Shown: positions 42,439 through 53,560 of the stretch, piece after piece
Layout: every line of letters begins with the position of its first letter
Position numbering within the stretch: the stretch's first letter is position 1
DNA from: Linum tenue
Taxonomy: Eukaryota > Streptophyta > Magnoliopsida > Malpighiales > Linaceae
Assembly: GCA_946122785.1 (NCBI GenBank)
Contig: CAMGYJ010000011.1
Location: 9,362,001 to 9,426,000, forward strand
Direction: 5' to 3'
Length of the DNA: 64,000 nt
Position numbers and translations under genes: made by a program
Notes under the pieces: model-generated
The model's database searches: none
What the model was told of the DNA's origin: nothing
Seen by the model: the letters and a program-made list of their open reading frames with translations, nothing else

Positions 42439-43683
42439 GGCAAAATACACTTGTATAGCCAAAACTTTTGCGTTTGTGCCAATAATAGCCAAATTTGGAG
42501 AAATACCACTAATAGCCATTTCCGTCCAATACTTTAACGGTGTTAGTAACACCGTCAACGAAGTTGACGGTTCGCTGACTAGGCTCCTAATCAATGCATA
42601 CGTCAGCGCCAAACAAGCCGAAAATAACACGTCGTTAAATTAATAAATAAATAACCTTATTATAATTAATTACAGAAAAAAACAGAGGTGAAAAGTTTCC
42701 TTCCGTCTCTCATTTGATCTCCTTCATCTTCCCCATCTGTCCACCATCTCCATCAAAATCACACAAAATTATTTCTCAATAAACCAGAAGCAACAACAAT
42801 CGCAGATCTGGAAATGGTGAAGAGAACCCAGAATCCTCTCTCTCAAAGGCACTTATTCCTCTTCGCAGACTCTCTTCGAGGCAGCATCCATTCTATCGTC
42901 TTCCTCTTCCAAATGGTGAGACCAGATCTGGTCGCATCTTCTCCGCCACCACTTCCCCTTATTCTTCGTCGAGACAGAGGGCATGGGAGGGGATTCTTCG
43001 CCCTGACAAAGTAGTCCTCGAAGCACTGGGCGGCACCAACCGCATGGACCACCCAGGCCCACCCCACTGCCACCGGATTCGAGGGTGACGGAGGAGTAGA
43101 GGAGGCCCGAGAGGATGCCGGCGTTGGCGCCGATGTCCTTGAAGACGGAGACGGTGTCGAGGGTGGATTGGTCGTAGCCCTGTGTGGCCTTGAGGACCGG
43201 GGAGTAGATGCCGAACGTGTAGGACGCTCCGACGACGCATTGGATCCATGTCCCGGCCACAGTCGCCGCCCATTTCGTTCTCAGGATCTCCATTTTCGAT
43301 CCCCAATTTTCAATTTCCCTTGCAGAAGGGTAAAGCAATTTCCGGCAGGAGATAAGGGGAAAGTGAGGTGGGGAAGGAAACAAAAATCCATTAATTAATT
43401 TGAATTTCTTTATTTCATTAATTAATTTATGATGTGTAATAATAAAATAAAATTATGATGTGTCACTTTTAGCTTATTTGGCACTGACGTGTCTGCTGAG
43501 TTGGCATCTAATCAGCAAACCGTCAAATAAGTTGACGGTGTTAATAACACCGTTAAAGTATCTAACGGAAATGGCTAGATTTGTCCAACATAACTTTAAA
43601 AGCTGGCTATAAGTGGTATTTCTCCAAATTTGGCTATTATTGGCACAAACGCAAAAGTTTTGGCTATACAAGTGTATTTTGCC
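42439..43683. mobile_element. Pack-MULE with 9-bp target duplication
   Basis: The long inverted ends start ggcaaaatacacttgtatag (42439) and end with its exact reverse complement at 43683; similarity runs about 190 bp inward with one 40-bp indel. The flanks aaagaaata (42430-42438 and 43684-43692) are a perfect 9-bp duplication, the hallmark of Mutator elements. There is no transposase; instead the centre holds a piece of a plant gene. Length is 1245 bp. Confidence 0.93.
43010..43293 (-). pseudogene. Captured fragment of a nodulin-like MFS transporter gene
   Basis: The minus strand starts MEILRTKWAATVAGTWIQCV and continues VGASYTFGIYSPVLKATQGY, DQSTLDTVSVFKDIGANAGI and LSGLLYSSVT. It then shifts frame to WVVHAVGAAQCFEDYF. 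This is the N-terminal region of plant Nodulin-like/MFS membrane proteins, covering roughly the first two membrane helices. Only the first exon part is present, inside the Pack-MULE, and the frame is broken near 43075. The stretch 42813-42960 (+, MVKRTQNPLSQRH) may be a second captured piece but is not recognised. Confidence 0.85.
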
Positions 43684-43692
43684 AAAGAAATA

Positions 43693-45507
43693 TGATGTAT
43701 ATATACTGTTTATTTTCTTGAACTAAGATTAAGATAAAGAAATCTTAACCAAAGATATCTAAATTGGGGGTGTGCAATGATGTGATTGACACCGGATCAA
43801 ATCGATATTTGAATCGGACCAATTTTATCGAATATAATGTGGTCCGATCCATAGTTCCATGAATTTTATGAATATTGAAAAATTAGAATATTTTGAATCA
43901 GACCAACCCAAATCAAATGAAATGATGGTTCAATTCTTAATATTCTGATTTCTTTTACTATTGAACTGCAATTTTTATGATTTGGTCTGATATCGAAGTG
44001 AAATTTGACACCCCTAATCTAATTATCAACCTACATCTGGGTATCCTGCCAATGGGCCGGGCACAAGCTAGTTCTTTGTCATGGCATAAACGGCAGGAGT
44101 ATTAGGCATTTTGGCTCTTTTTCTCTTAATTTAGACCACCAAGGTTGGATTTTTACATAGCTTAGAAGTTAAATAATAATTTATATTTTTTTAATTATTT
44201 TATTTTTGGATGATTGTTGACCATAAATTTTGAAATTAATATGCGATGAATTGTGGAATTTTCCTTCGATATGGCAATCTCTCGAAGTTTCTAACTGCTA
44301 CCACATTGCATATTTATTTTTTCTAACTACTACCACATTGCATATTTATTTTAGTTTCTTTTGGATTTAATAAAAAATAAGGTTAATAATTTGAATCTTG
44401 TGAAGATATATTTTTAAAACAATTATGTGAACAATAAGGAAGAAATGTGGAAATATATAGACAACACTAAAATTCGATAATATTATCCATAAATCTAGTT
44501 ATGAACTAATTATCACCAATTTCTTAATCAACAAATAATAAAAATTGGTTTTGACACCTGGTCGTGCTCTAAAGTTGTGATTTCATTGCGCATTTGACAT
44601 ATACATCCACAGGTCTTCGTCTGCCTTTGCTCTTGTGATTCATTTTTAAGGTATGATCATGCATGATTGATTTGTTTCCCTATTTTATCGCTGTAAATTA
44701 TAGGGCTAATACCATTAGGAAACCCGAACTATCAAAAAAGTGTTATTTGTGTCTCAAACTAATCAATATGACATTTATGTCCCAACGTATGATAGTTATG
44801 TGTTATTTGTGTCCTGATAATTTTGTTGACCGTTATAGATAATAGTTGACCAGACGATGGTCAACTTAATGTTGGGTTTTGTGTCCTCACTCTCTGCTTC
44901 CGCCGCTAGAATAGGAATTCCGACTTCCTCACCAATCTCCAGCAGCCTGGTGTTTTCCGGCGAGAAAACTTGCGTTGAATGAGAATTGAATGCACTTTAA
45001 CTTCTTTGGACAACGATAACTAAACACGGTTCACACCTCTTCAAACATAGTTCGAACGAGGGTGTTCGATGTTTACACGACTCTCGAGACAGATCTACAT
45101 TAAATTACTCCTAATTCTATGGAGGTTCTGAGAGAGTTCCAGATCTACGACTACTGATAAAAATTGCAGAGGAAAGATAAAATTGATAAACTTGACAAGT
45201 GGTGTCGAGTGGTGATTTTTGAGGGCCCCTTCTCTGTCAATCTATCCTCCTATTTATAGCCGTGAGTGAGTAACTGTCGTAGAAAAAACTGTCTCGGATA
45301 ACTCCCAAAAAGAACTGCTCTCTGCTTCCTCGAAACATGGCTGACGTGTCCTTTGAACGTGGGATGAGTAGCAGTTATTTCTCAACTGCCTAGGTACCTC
45401 TCTTGAAACCGTCGTAGGATCTTGTAGCTTGCCTCATAGCTCACGCTCATGGACTTCTTTACTCAAGTCCATGGACCTCTTCATCACTCACATGGTCCTT
45501 CCCGTGA
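43693..45507. other. Unassigned spacer with possible MITEs
   Basis: A possible MITE lies at about 43767-44018 (ggggtgtgcaa at the left, ttgacacccc at the right). The segment 44700-44830 (aaaagtgttatttgtgtc repeated with variation) looks repetitive. From about 45240 there is a TATA-like tatttatag and, further on, catggacctcttcatcactc. These probably belong to the repeat that element G entered, which resumes at 50763. Confidence 0.35.
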
Positions 45508-45511
45508 GGCG

Positions 45512-45950
45512 TGTCACGACCTTACTCTCGATCGTGCGGCCCTAGCTCTCAATTCCATTAGAGCGCTAGGCAACATTCTCTCAAACTCACTAGCAAGCAA
45601 AGAAAGCAAGAACAAGGCAAAGGAATTGGGAGAACACTCTATTGTGTATTACTCTAAAAAATGATGGAATGAGTTACAAGTGAGGGAGATGGCTCCTTAT
45701 ATAGGCCTCTCCTCATACAAGGCATCAATGCCCCTCATAATGTCCCTCTACATCAATACACCCATTAAGTCCCCCCCATAATACACCCTATAAATGTCAC
45801 CCATTATGTGACCCATAAGTGCACCATTAAGCTCTCATTTAGGTGGAGAATTCTACGAGCATCTTGATGCTACTAGTCTTCCATACGCGCCACATGTGCA
45901 GCCGCCATGTTGTCACCTTGTTGGCGCCATGTCATCTGCCACATGTGACA
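45512..45950 (-). repeat. 3' LTR of chromovirus G
   Basis: 439 bp, TGTCACATGTGG... to ...GGTCGTGACA on the minus strand. Its first ~225 bp recur at 50541-50762. Confidence 0.85.
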
Positions 45951-45989
45951 TCCTCCCCCACCTATGCTCGCGACGCTCTCGTCGCGTCC

Positions 45990-46206
45990 TCTTGATGGAA
46001 AGCCTCGATCAAGTCCTTGTTCTTCCAAAGCGTGAGCTCTTTCTCCCAAGTTGCTTCACTCTCCGGAAGGTTGCGCTACTTGACCAAGTATTCCACGAAG
46101 CTTGGATGTACGCCACGACGAGGAATGACACGACGCGCCATGACTTCTTCGACTTCATGGTCGTGTATCTTGGTGATGAGTGTTGTGCTCGATGTGAATC
46201 TCTTCG
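45990..46206 (-). pseudogene. Chromodomain at the integrase C-terminus of G
   Basis: The minus strand encodes EVMARRVIPRRGVHPSFVEY, LVK, a TAG stop at the usual Trp, then RNLPESEATWEKELTLWKNK. This matches the chromodomain found at the end of chromovirus integrases, which directs insertion to modified histones. It is in a different frame from the integrase frame ending at 46207. Confidence 0.85.
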
Positions 46207-47358
46207 CTACTCGTCCTCCTTGTCTTCGTGGAAAGCCTTGAGTTGGCTCACATGAAAGACTGGATGGATCTCTAAGTGCGACGGCACCTCCACCTTGTAC
46301 GCCACCTTGCCAATCCTCTTCACGATGGGGAATGGCCCTTCATACGGGCAAAGCAGTCCCTTGTGCACGTTCTTGAGATGCTTGAAGCTGTGAGGGTAGA
46401 ACTTGACCATCACCATGTCTCCCTCTTCAAACTCCAAGTGTCGCCTCTTCTTGTCCGCCCACTTCTTCATCTTCTTACTAGCGCGGGTTAAGTAAGACTT
46501 GGTCATCTCCATCTTCTCGTGCCAGCCTTTTGCGAACTTGTAGGATGCCAGACTGTTGCCTCTATAACCCGTTGCCACCGTCGTAGGCGTCAAAGGTTGC
46601 TGCCCCATCGCCAACTCGAATGGGCTATTGTTCGACTCGCTGCGGTGCAAATTGTAGGAGAACTGTGTCGTGTCCATCAACTTCACCAAATCTCGCTAGT
46701 TTGCACTTACTTAGTGTCGCAAGTACACCTCCAACAAGGCATTAACCCGCTCCATCTCTCCATCACTTTGAGGATGAAATATCGTCGAGAAGTTTAAGTC
46801 TGAGCCCATGATATTGAACAACTCTCGCCAAAATCGGCCCGTGAAGGTCCCATCTCTGTCGCTCACGATGTTGCTAGGAATTCCCCAATACTTGACCACA
46901 TTCTTGAAGAATAGAAGCACCACATCTTCTGCCATCATGTCTTTTGGGGTGGGGATGAACACTCCATACTTTGAGAACCGGTCCACCACAACCATGATAC
47001 ACCCGCACCAGTCGACTTTGGGAAGTCCGATGATGAAGTCCATGCTAACACTCTCCCATGGTCGTTGAGGCGTGGGCAAGGGCTCTAGCAAGCCTGCCAG
47101 GCTTCTCTGATCCATCTTTTCTTGTTGGCACACAAGACAAGTCTTCACATACATCTCCACGTCGTCTCTCATATGCGGTCAGAAGTACGCTTCTTCGACG
47201 AGCTCTTGCGTTCTCTCGATGCCGGGGTGGCCCGCCCATTTGGAATCATGGCATTCCTTCATTATCTCCTTCCTCAAGTTGGCCCACCTTGGCACGAACA
47301 AACGCTCTCCCTTGGTCATGATGAGCCCATCCTTCATCCAAAATCGTCGAGTCTTACC
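46207..47358 (-). pseudogene. Integrase of chromovirus G
   Basis: The zinc motif region shows KECHDSKWAGHPGIERTQEL and CLVCQQEKMDQRSLAGLLEP. The core shows VSMDFIIGLPKV, VVVDRFSKYGVFIPTPKD, IVSDRDGTFTGRFWRELF and FHPQSDGEMERVNALLE, giving the D, D, E residues. The GPY/F-type end is GLLCPYEGPFPIVKRIGKVA. Stops occur at about 46711 and 47175, so it is not functional. Confidence 0.92.
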
Positions 47359-48290
47359 CTACTCGATGTACTCCGCTACGGTTTTGGCGAATGGGTCATG
47401 GCCAAGGCCTTCGACGATCCGCTCTTTCAAAGGAAAGACGGGCTGGCTGATGCTTGCGGCTGCACTCTTGCGGCTAAGAGCATCTGCGACGGAATTCGCC
47501 TTGCTTGGATTGTACTCCATGATGAAGTCGAACTCGGCCAAAAAGTCTTGTCATCTCGCTTGCTTGGGGGTGAGCTTCTTCTGCATGAGAAAGTAGCTCG
47601 TTGCCACGTTGTCTGTCTTCACTAAGAACTTTGACCCCAACGAGTAGTGCCTCCATATGCGCAAGCAATGCACCACGACCGTCATCTCCTTCTCCTGGAC
47701 GGTGTATCGCCTCTCCGTCTCGTTGAGCTTCCGACTCTCGAAGGAAATGGGATGCCCAACTTGCATCAACACACCTCCAATCGCGAAGTCGGACGCATTG
47801 GTCTGCACTTCGTAGGCCAACGTCGGGTTGGGGAGCACGAGCACGGGCTCCTTCAGCACCGCTTGCTTCAAGGCCTCGAATGCTTCTTGGCACCGATCCG
47901 ACCACTCCCACACCTTGTTCTTCTTCAAGAGATCTGTCAAGGGTGCTGCAATGTTGGAGTAGCCCCTGATAAATCTCCGATAATAGTTGGCAAGGTCGAG
48001 GAATGACCACAACTCTGGCACCTTCGTAGATGGCTCCCATTCTTAGATTGCCTCCACCTTCGCCCCATCCATCTTCAACTTGCCTCCACCAATGATGTGC
48101 CCCAAGAATGGAACCTCCGTGGCGGCAAAAGTGCACTTCTCCCTCTTGACGTACAACTCGTTGTCGCGAAGGACTTGGAAGACTTGGCGTAGATGCTTGG
48201 CATGCTCATCGAGTGTTTTGCTATACACTACGATGTCATCCTAGTAAACCACAACAAACCGGTCCAAGAATGGCTCGAACACTTGATTCA
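47359..48290 (-). pseudogene. Reverse transcriptase end and RNase H of chromovirus G
   Basis: The palm motif reads VVVY, TAG stop (48241-48243), DDIVVYS: the stop replaces the Leu of the catalytic YLDD. Downstream are [40 protein letters not shown] and RNase H (DASDF is changed to [41 protein letters not shown]). There are further stops at 48043, 47551 and 47359. Confidence 0.92.
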
Positions 48291-49892
48291 TCAAAGTCCA
48301 AGAATGGCTAGTGCATTGGTGAGACCGAATGGCATCACAAGAAACTCGTAAGAGCCATACCTCGTCACACAAGCCGTCTTTGGCTCGTCGCCCTCTGCTA
48401 TCCACACTTGATAGTAGCCTGAGCGAAGATCTAGCTTGGTGAACCATCTCGCATCTCCAAGCTGGTCGAACAAGTCGGCAATGTTGGGAATCGGTCCCTT
48501 GTTCTTCACCGTCAACTTGTTGATGGCTCTATAGTCGATGCACATGCGCAACGACCCTTCCTTCTTCTTTTGGAATATCACCGGTGCTCCAAAAGGTGAC
48601 TTTGATGGCTGCATGTAGCCTGCGTCCAACAAGTCCTTCAGCTGCCTCCTCAAATCTTCCAACTCCGGTGGCGCCATGCGGTATGGTGCTCGCGAAGGGG
48701 GCTTCGCTCCTGGCTCCAACTCAATCTTGTGGTCCACCTCTCTTCTTGGTGGCAACTTCTTAGGCAACTCCGATGGCATCACATCATCGAACTCTTCGAG
48801 GACACCTTCGATGATGGGAGTTGTGATTCCAACCGAGCCTCTTTCTTCCTCCATTTTCAAGGACACAAGAAATGTTGGTTCATTTTTCTTGAAACCCTTC
48901 AATACTTGCATAGCGGATAGAGCGCTATGAGTGACATCTTCTCTCAAGAGATGGACCGCATGGAACTCCGCTTCCTTCTCCAAGCACATCGTGTTGGAGT
49001 TGGGCTTCAAGAGCACTCCCTCCTTGTCGAGGAAGTTGATGCCGAGGATGACTGGGTGATCGTCCATGGTGATGACGGAAAAGTCGATGAGGCCTTCCCA
49101 CTCGCCAAGCTTCACTGGCACATTGTGAGCAACTCTATGGTTCGGGATGGACTCCGAGTTAATCGTCTTGAGCCTCCCTTGCCCCTTTCTCGTAGGCAAT
49201 ACCCAGCCAGTCTGCCTCCTCGATGCGAAGGAAGTTGTCCGCGGAAATGGTATCCACAAGGCCTTTGACTCGCCTTGTATGAATTGCGCCAGAACATAGC
49301 ACCTCCCGCGGTTGCTCTCAACAACGTCGGTCTTCACCATGCCAAGCTTGCGAATTGAGCCAATCTTGGCCTCCGTCGCCTTGGCCTCTTCATCTTGAGC
49401 TTCCATGGCTGCCAACCTTGCCTTCCTTGCGCAATCTCGCACTCGATGGGGTCCATCGCAATGGAAACAAGACACGGGTTTTGGTTCGTACTTACCCCCT
49501 TTTCTTGGGCCACCATGTTGTTGTTGAGTGTGAGGACCCTCCTTGAAAGGTTGTTGCGGTTCTCCACTCTTGTTGGGCTTTGAACTCTTCTCATTGGCGT
49601 TGCTCTCTTGGATTTTGTACTCTATAAAAGACTCCGTCGTGGCCATGGCAGTTGCAAGGTCTTGCACTCCTCGACGTTGCATCTCCATCTTGGCCCATGG
49701 TTGTAGCCCATCAAGAAAGCCGTGCATGGCCTCCTTGTCTGTGATGTCCGGGATCTCTAGAAGCAGCTCCGAGAATTCCTTCACATATTCTCGAACTCCA
49801 CCCCTCTGGGTAAGTCTTCTCAACTTCGAACGGGCTTCAAACTCCACGTTCTCTGGATAGAACTGCCTCTTGATTTCTCTCTTGAAATCTTC
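48291..49892 (-). pseudogene. Gag end, protease and reverse transcriptase start of chromovirus G
   Basis: A long open frame (49847-48291). It contains the end of gag ([20 protein letters not shown]), zinc knuckle [13 protein letters not shown] (CX2CX3HX4C, about 49470), the end of the protease region ([20 protein letters not shown]) and the reverse transcriptase start ([40 protein letters not shown] and [20 protein letters not shown]). It ends in a frame change shortly before the YxDD motif. Confidence 0.92.
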
Positions 49893-50540
49893 TCATGTTA
49901 CCATCACACATGTACCTCTTTCGACGTCCGCTTCACGTCGCCTCCACCATACCATAGCAACATCAACCAAGTAGAGTGGAGCGGTACGAAGTTTTAACTC
50001 ATCCTCTTGGATGCCGGATGCCTTGAAGTACTTCTCAAGACTCCAAAGGAAGTTCTCTAACTCCCTCGCATTCGTTGAACCTCCAAAGTTCTTCAGTCTT
50101 GGAACGTCAGCACGTGGGACGGATTGCACCGGGGCTGCTCCATTAGCCATGGCTCTCTTCACGAGAGTGACCTCACTCTTGAGGTCTGCAACCTCCTCCT
50201 TCACGCCGACCAGCTCAGCTTGGACGTGCTCTTTCACAACTTCAATGGTGTTGTTCATGGAGGCGGTGATGGTGTTGTTGATGAGGGCCACAAGCTCTTC
50301 TTGTATGCCATCATGATCGATCTCCAAACTCGACAAACGAGCATTCATACCTTGAACATCGCTTTGGACATGGGAAAAGCTAGCTCCCAAATCCTTGATG
50401 GCAGTGATATCTTCCTCCACCTTTACTTCCATTCTAGAGACTCGCTTCTCTAAAGACTTGAGAGGATCACGAGTGCTCGACGTACCTTTTGGCCTTGAGG
50501 CCGTGGTGGCATCTCTTCCACGTTGCTTCTCAGCTTTGGT
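49893..50540 (-). pseudogene. Gag N-terminal part of chromovirus G
   Basis: The minus strand encodes SRMEVKVEEDITAIKDLGAS, a coiled-coil-like region with repeated Glu and Val (VKEHVQAELVGVKEEVADLK), then RLKNFGGSTNARELENFLWS and LEKYFKASGIQEDELKLRTA. The natural start, primer site and LTR end have been deleted: the frame runs directly into LTR sequence at 50541. Confidence 0.85.
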
Positions 50541-50762
50541 AATGCCTCTTGTAATGTCCCTCTACATCAATACACCCATTAAGTCCCCCATAATGCACTC
50601 TATAAATGTCACCCATTATGTGACCCATAAGTGCACCATTAAGCTCTCATTTAGGTGGAGAATCCTAGGAGCATCTCTATGCTACTAGTCTTCCATACAC
50701 GCCACATGTGCAGCCGCCATGTTGTCACCTTGTTGGCGCCATGTCATCTGCCACTTGTGACA
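50541..50762 (-). repeat. 5' LTR remnant of chromovirus G
   Basis: 222 bp matching 45724-45950. The half next to the primer site is missing, together with the primer site itself. Confidence 0.82.
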
Positions 50763-51451
50763 GGCGGCATGGCCTTCTCAGACTTAGAATATTTTTTAGG
50801 TTAAATACACTTGTATATCCAAAACTTTCACGATTGTGCCAGTAATATCCAAATTTCCCGAAATACCACTTATATCCAATTCCTTCACATTCTTTAACGG
50901 TGTTTTTGGATGTACAAGTGTATTTAACCAAAAATATATTGGGAAATGGATAGATTTGGCAAAGAACAACTTTAAAACATGGATATAAGTGGTATTTTGG
51001 GAAATTTGGATATTATTGGCACAATCGTGAAAGTTTTGGATATCATACCGGGTCTTCCTTGAGATGACATGTGCTTCTAAATTCTAGATGGACATGGCCC
51101 TCTTCGTTGAGGCGGCATGTCTTTCTCCTTGAAGGAGCATGTACCTCTTCCAGACTTAGTTAAATTTTCACTCATTCTGTCTTGTTTGAGAGGTGACATG
51201 GCCTCTTCGTTGAGGCGGTATGACCTCTAGATTTCAGACGGACATGACCCTCTTTGATGAGGCGGCATGTTCCTCTCGAGACTTAGTGGCTTGGGCTTAA
51301 AATCAATATCCATAAGGCCCAACTTAAACATCATTAATTGTTATAATTAATGTATCCTTATAAACTCATTGATTATCTTGTAACTCACCAATGTTTACAA
51401 AACAAATTTATAGTTTAAACAAAGGCCTCCAATTACTTAGTGCATAAAGGT
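50763..51451. other. Repeat flank of G with gaggcggcatg motifs and a MULE-related MITE
   Basis: The motif gaggcggcatg or gaggcggtatg recurs near 50763, 51100, 51200 and 51260, together with catggccctctt-like blocks. A MITE at about 50799-51044 has ends like the Pack-MULE (ggttaaatacacttgtatat), but its order is rearranged. The rest is AT-rich with no gene. Confidence 0.5.
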
Positions 51452-51466
51452 TATGGACTAAGTAGT

Positions 51467-51486
51467 TTTTTTTTTTTTTTTGACAG
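51467..51486 (-). mobile_element. Tail-only LINE insertion (20 bp) with 15-bp target duplication
   Basis: T15 followed by gacag lies between two perfect copies of tatggactaagtagt (51452-51466 and 51487-51501). The LINE copies at 2491 and 11039 end in the same poly-T plus (g)aca. This is therefore an insertion truncated after its first few bases. Confidence 0.75.
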
Positions 51487-51826
51487 TATGGACTAAGTAG
51501 TTGATGTCACGTTACCACATCACCTTATACAAAAGTTGAAGCTCGTGCCACTCCATTAATTCTCCTTGGCCAAAGTTTTGGCTTTCATGGAAACCAACTT
51601 AAACCCCTTTTCCTCCTCTTGCTTGCAACGTGAACCAACCCCATGACCATGCAATAATTGTAGTCTTTGGCCAAGTAACCCTTCCATTTGCGATTAACTT
51701 ACCGTTGGGGCACCATGAGCTTTGAAGTTTGAAGCATAAACCATGTAGCCAATTAACTCCTCCGATCGGGAGACTTGCCCAAGCAATACCGATAAGTTAT
51801 TCACTCCAGTAGCCAACAATCCCTAT

Positions 51827-53332
51827 GTTTGGCCCGGCTTTTAGAAGTGCTTTTCGGCTTCAAAAGCTGAAGCAGGGCCAAACACCTCTAAAAGCTCGGC
51901 TTTTGAAAAGCCGAAAAGTCCTTTTGTATAACATAAAAGCAGAAGCTCCGATTTGGAGCTTCTGCGAAAAGCTGTTTTGAAAATACAAGGTTATCCTTAC
52001 CATATTTAAATTTTATTTCAGAAAATATAATTTTCCTTCATTTATATCATTTTAAAAATAAAATAGATTTTAAAATCATATTATTTAATATAAAAGAAAT
52101 CTAACCAGATCCATTTTGACTACTTTTTATTGTTTAGAATTTTTATTTACATTTTATATTATAAGTCTTTTATAGTCATTTTACACAACCTCTCTTATTA
52201 AAAAGCACTTTTAATAGTTTTACAGCCAAACAATCAACTGCTTTTTTTTTAAAAGAACTTATCTAAAAGCTCCATCCAGACAGGAGCGGAGCTATAGCAG
52301 CCTTCCGGGGGGCTTCGGTCCCCCCGAAAATCTGGAAAGTTACGTGTAAAAAGTTCGGTATTAGACGTATAAACTAACGTTAACATACAAAACTAACTGA
52401 CGTGAAGATTTGAAAGCAATAATTTACATAGTCTAGTGGAAGAAAGTTGGACGCCAGCTACAACTAGTCAAGGTTTCGATTCCTGTGGTAAGCAGTATTA
52501 ATTTTTAACCGGCTAGGGCATATGAAATGATATACCATTCCCATTTTTCACCAGATTTATGCCTTTTATATTTGATTCTCAAATAATCAATTTAGACATC
52601 CTTTAAGTTTTTATTTAACCAAATAATTCTATCAAATGCTTAAAATTTCATATTTGGTTTGTTAATTATTTAATTTCAAATGATGTCAATTAAATTCTTT
52701 GGTAAGATGATTTTCGAATATATAATGAATCATTTTCCCCAAATATTAATATTGGTATATATTGGCCTTCAGTTATTAAAATAGTTTACACCAGTATTCA
52801 TTTTTATCCGGCTAGGGCATATGAAATGATATACCATTCCCATTTTTCACCAGATTTACACCGTTTATATTTGATTCTCAAATAATCAATTTAGACATCC
52901 TTTAAGTTTTTATTTAACCAAATAATTCTATCAAATGCTTAAAATTTCATATTTGGTTTGTTAATTATTTAATTTCAAATGATGTCAATTAAATTCTTTG
53001 GTAAGATGATTTTCGAATATATAATGAAAAATTTTCCCCAAATATTAATATTGGTATATATTGGCCTTCAGTTATTAAAATAGTTTACACCACACAATAG
53101 TGAAATGAGTTAGTAACTTGTTTATAGTTTTATTATTTATATTCAATTTAATATGATTTTTTGTGCCCACATGATAAAATAAAATAAATTTTTGTTTAAT
53201 AGAATTTTAGCCCTTTACCGTGACATATTAAGAGAACTCGCCCCCTCCTCCCCCCCCCCCCCCGAAACCTAAATTCTAGCTCCGCCCCTGCATCCAGAAG
53301 CTGCTTCTGCAAAAGCTATCGCAGGGCCAAAC
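51827..53332. mobile_element. TIR element with subterminal repeats, split by a hAT element
   Basis: It begins gtttggcccgg (51827) and ends agggccaaac (53332). The outer ~450 bp carry many inverted copies of aaaagctgaagc, agaagctgcttctgc and similar. It has no coding capacity. The centre is displaced by the hAT element at 52281-53290. The target duplication is unclear. Confidence 0.6.
52281..53290. mobile_element. Non-autonomous hAT element with a 299-bp internal tandem duplication
   Basis: The ends are caggagcggagctat (52281) and ctagctccgcccctg (53290). The perfect 8-bp duplication is catccaga (52273-52280 and 53291-53298). Inside, 52493-52791 is repeated at 52792-53091 with few differences. 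The centre is AT-rich without a transposase frame, and a C14-C15 run occurs near the right end. Confidence 0.9.
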
Positions 53333-53560
53333 TAAGCTAATGATTCTTCTCTTGTTCCCTACAAGACTGCCGTTTGCTCTTTAATTTCCCTAGTCAGCCT
53401 CAACATCAATCGGCCCCATGTCCAATTTGGCTACGACAGCAATTTTTTTTTTAATTTCCCCGTATCAATTGGATAATGACATCGAGTCTCCTTCTCCTAA
53501 TGGGACTAGCACCGAGCCCCGCATGTTGGTCAGGATAAACCATGATTATTGGATGTAATA

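Larger units (their letters stand above)
45512..50762 (-). mobile_element. Ty3/gypsy chromovirus G, degenerate
   Basis: On the minus strand: truncated 5' LTR (50762-50541), gag, protease, reverse transcriptase, RNase H, integrase, chromodomain, polypurine tract (GGTGGGGGAGGA, 45962-45951) and 3' LTR (45950-45512). Flanks ggcg (45508-45511 and 50763-50766) are a candidate short duplication. Rejoining the flanks would recreate gaggcggcatgg, a motif repeated in the right flank. Many of the stops are TAG where Trp or Leu is expected. Confidence 0.88.

Noticed and set aside
43010..43293. Functional nodulin-like transporter gene
   Set aside because: Only an N-terminal piece with a frameshift, enclosed between Mutator-type ends with a 9-bp duplication.
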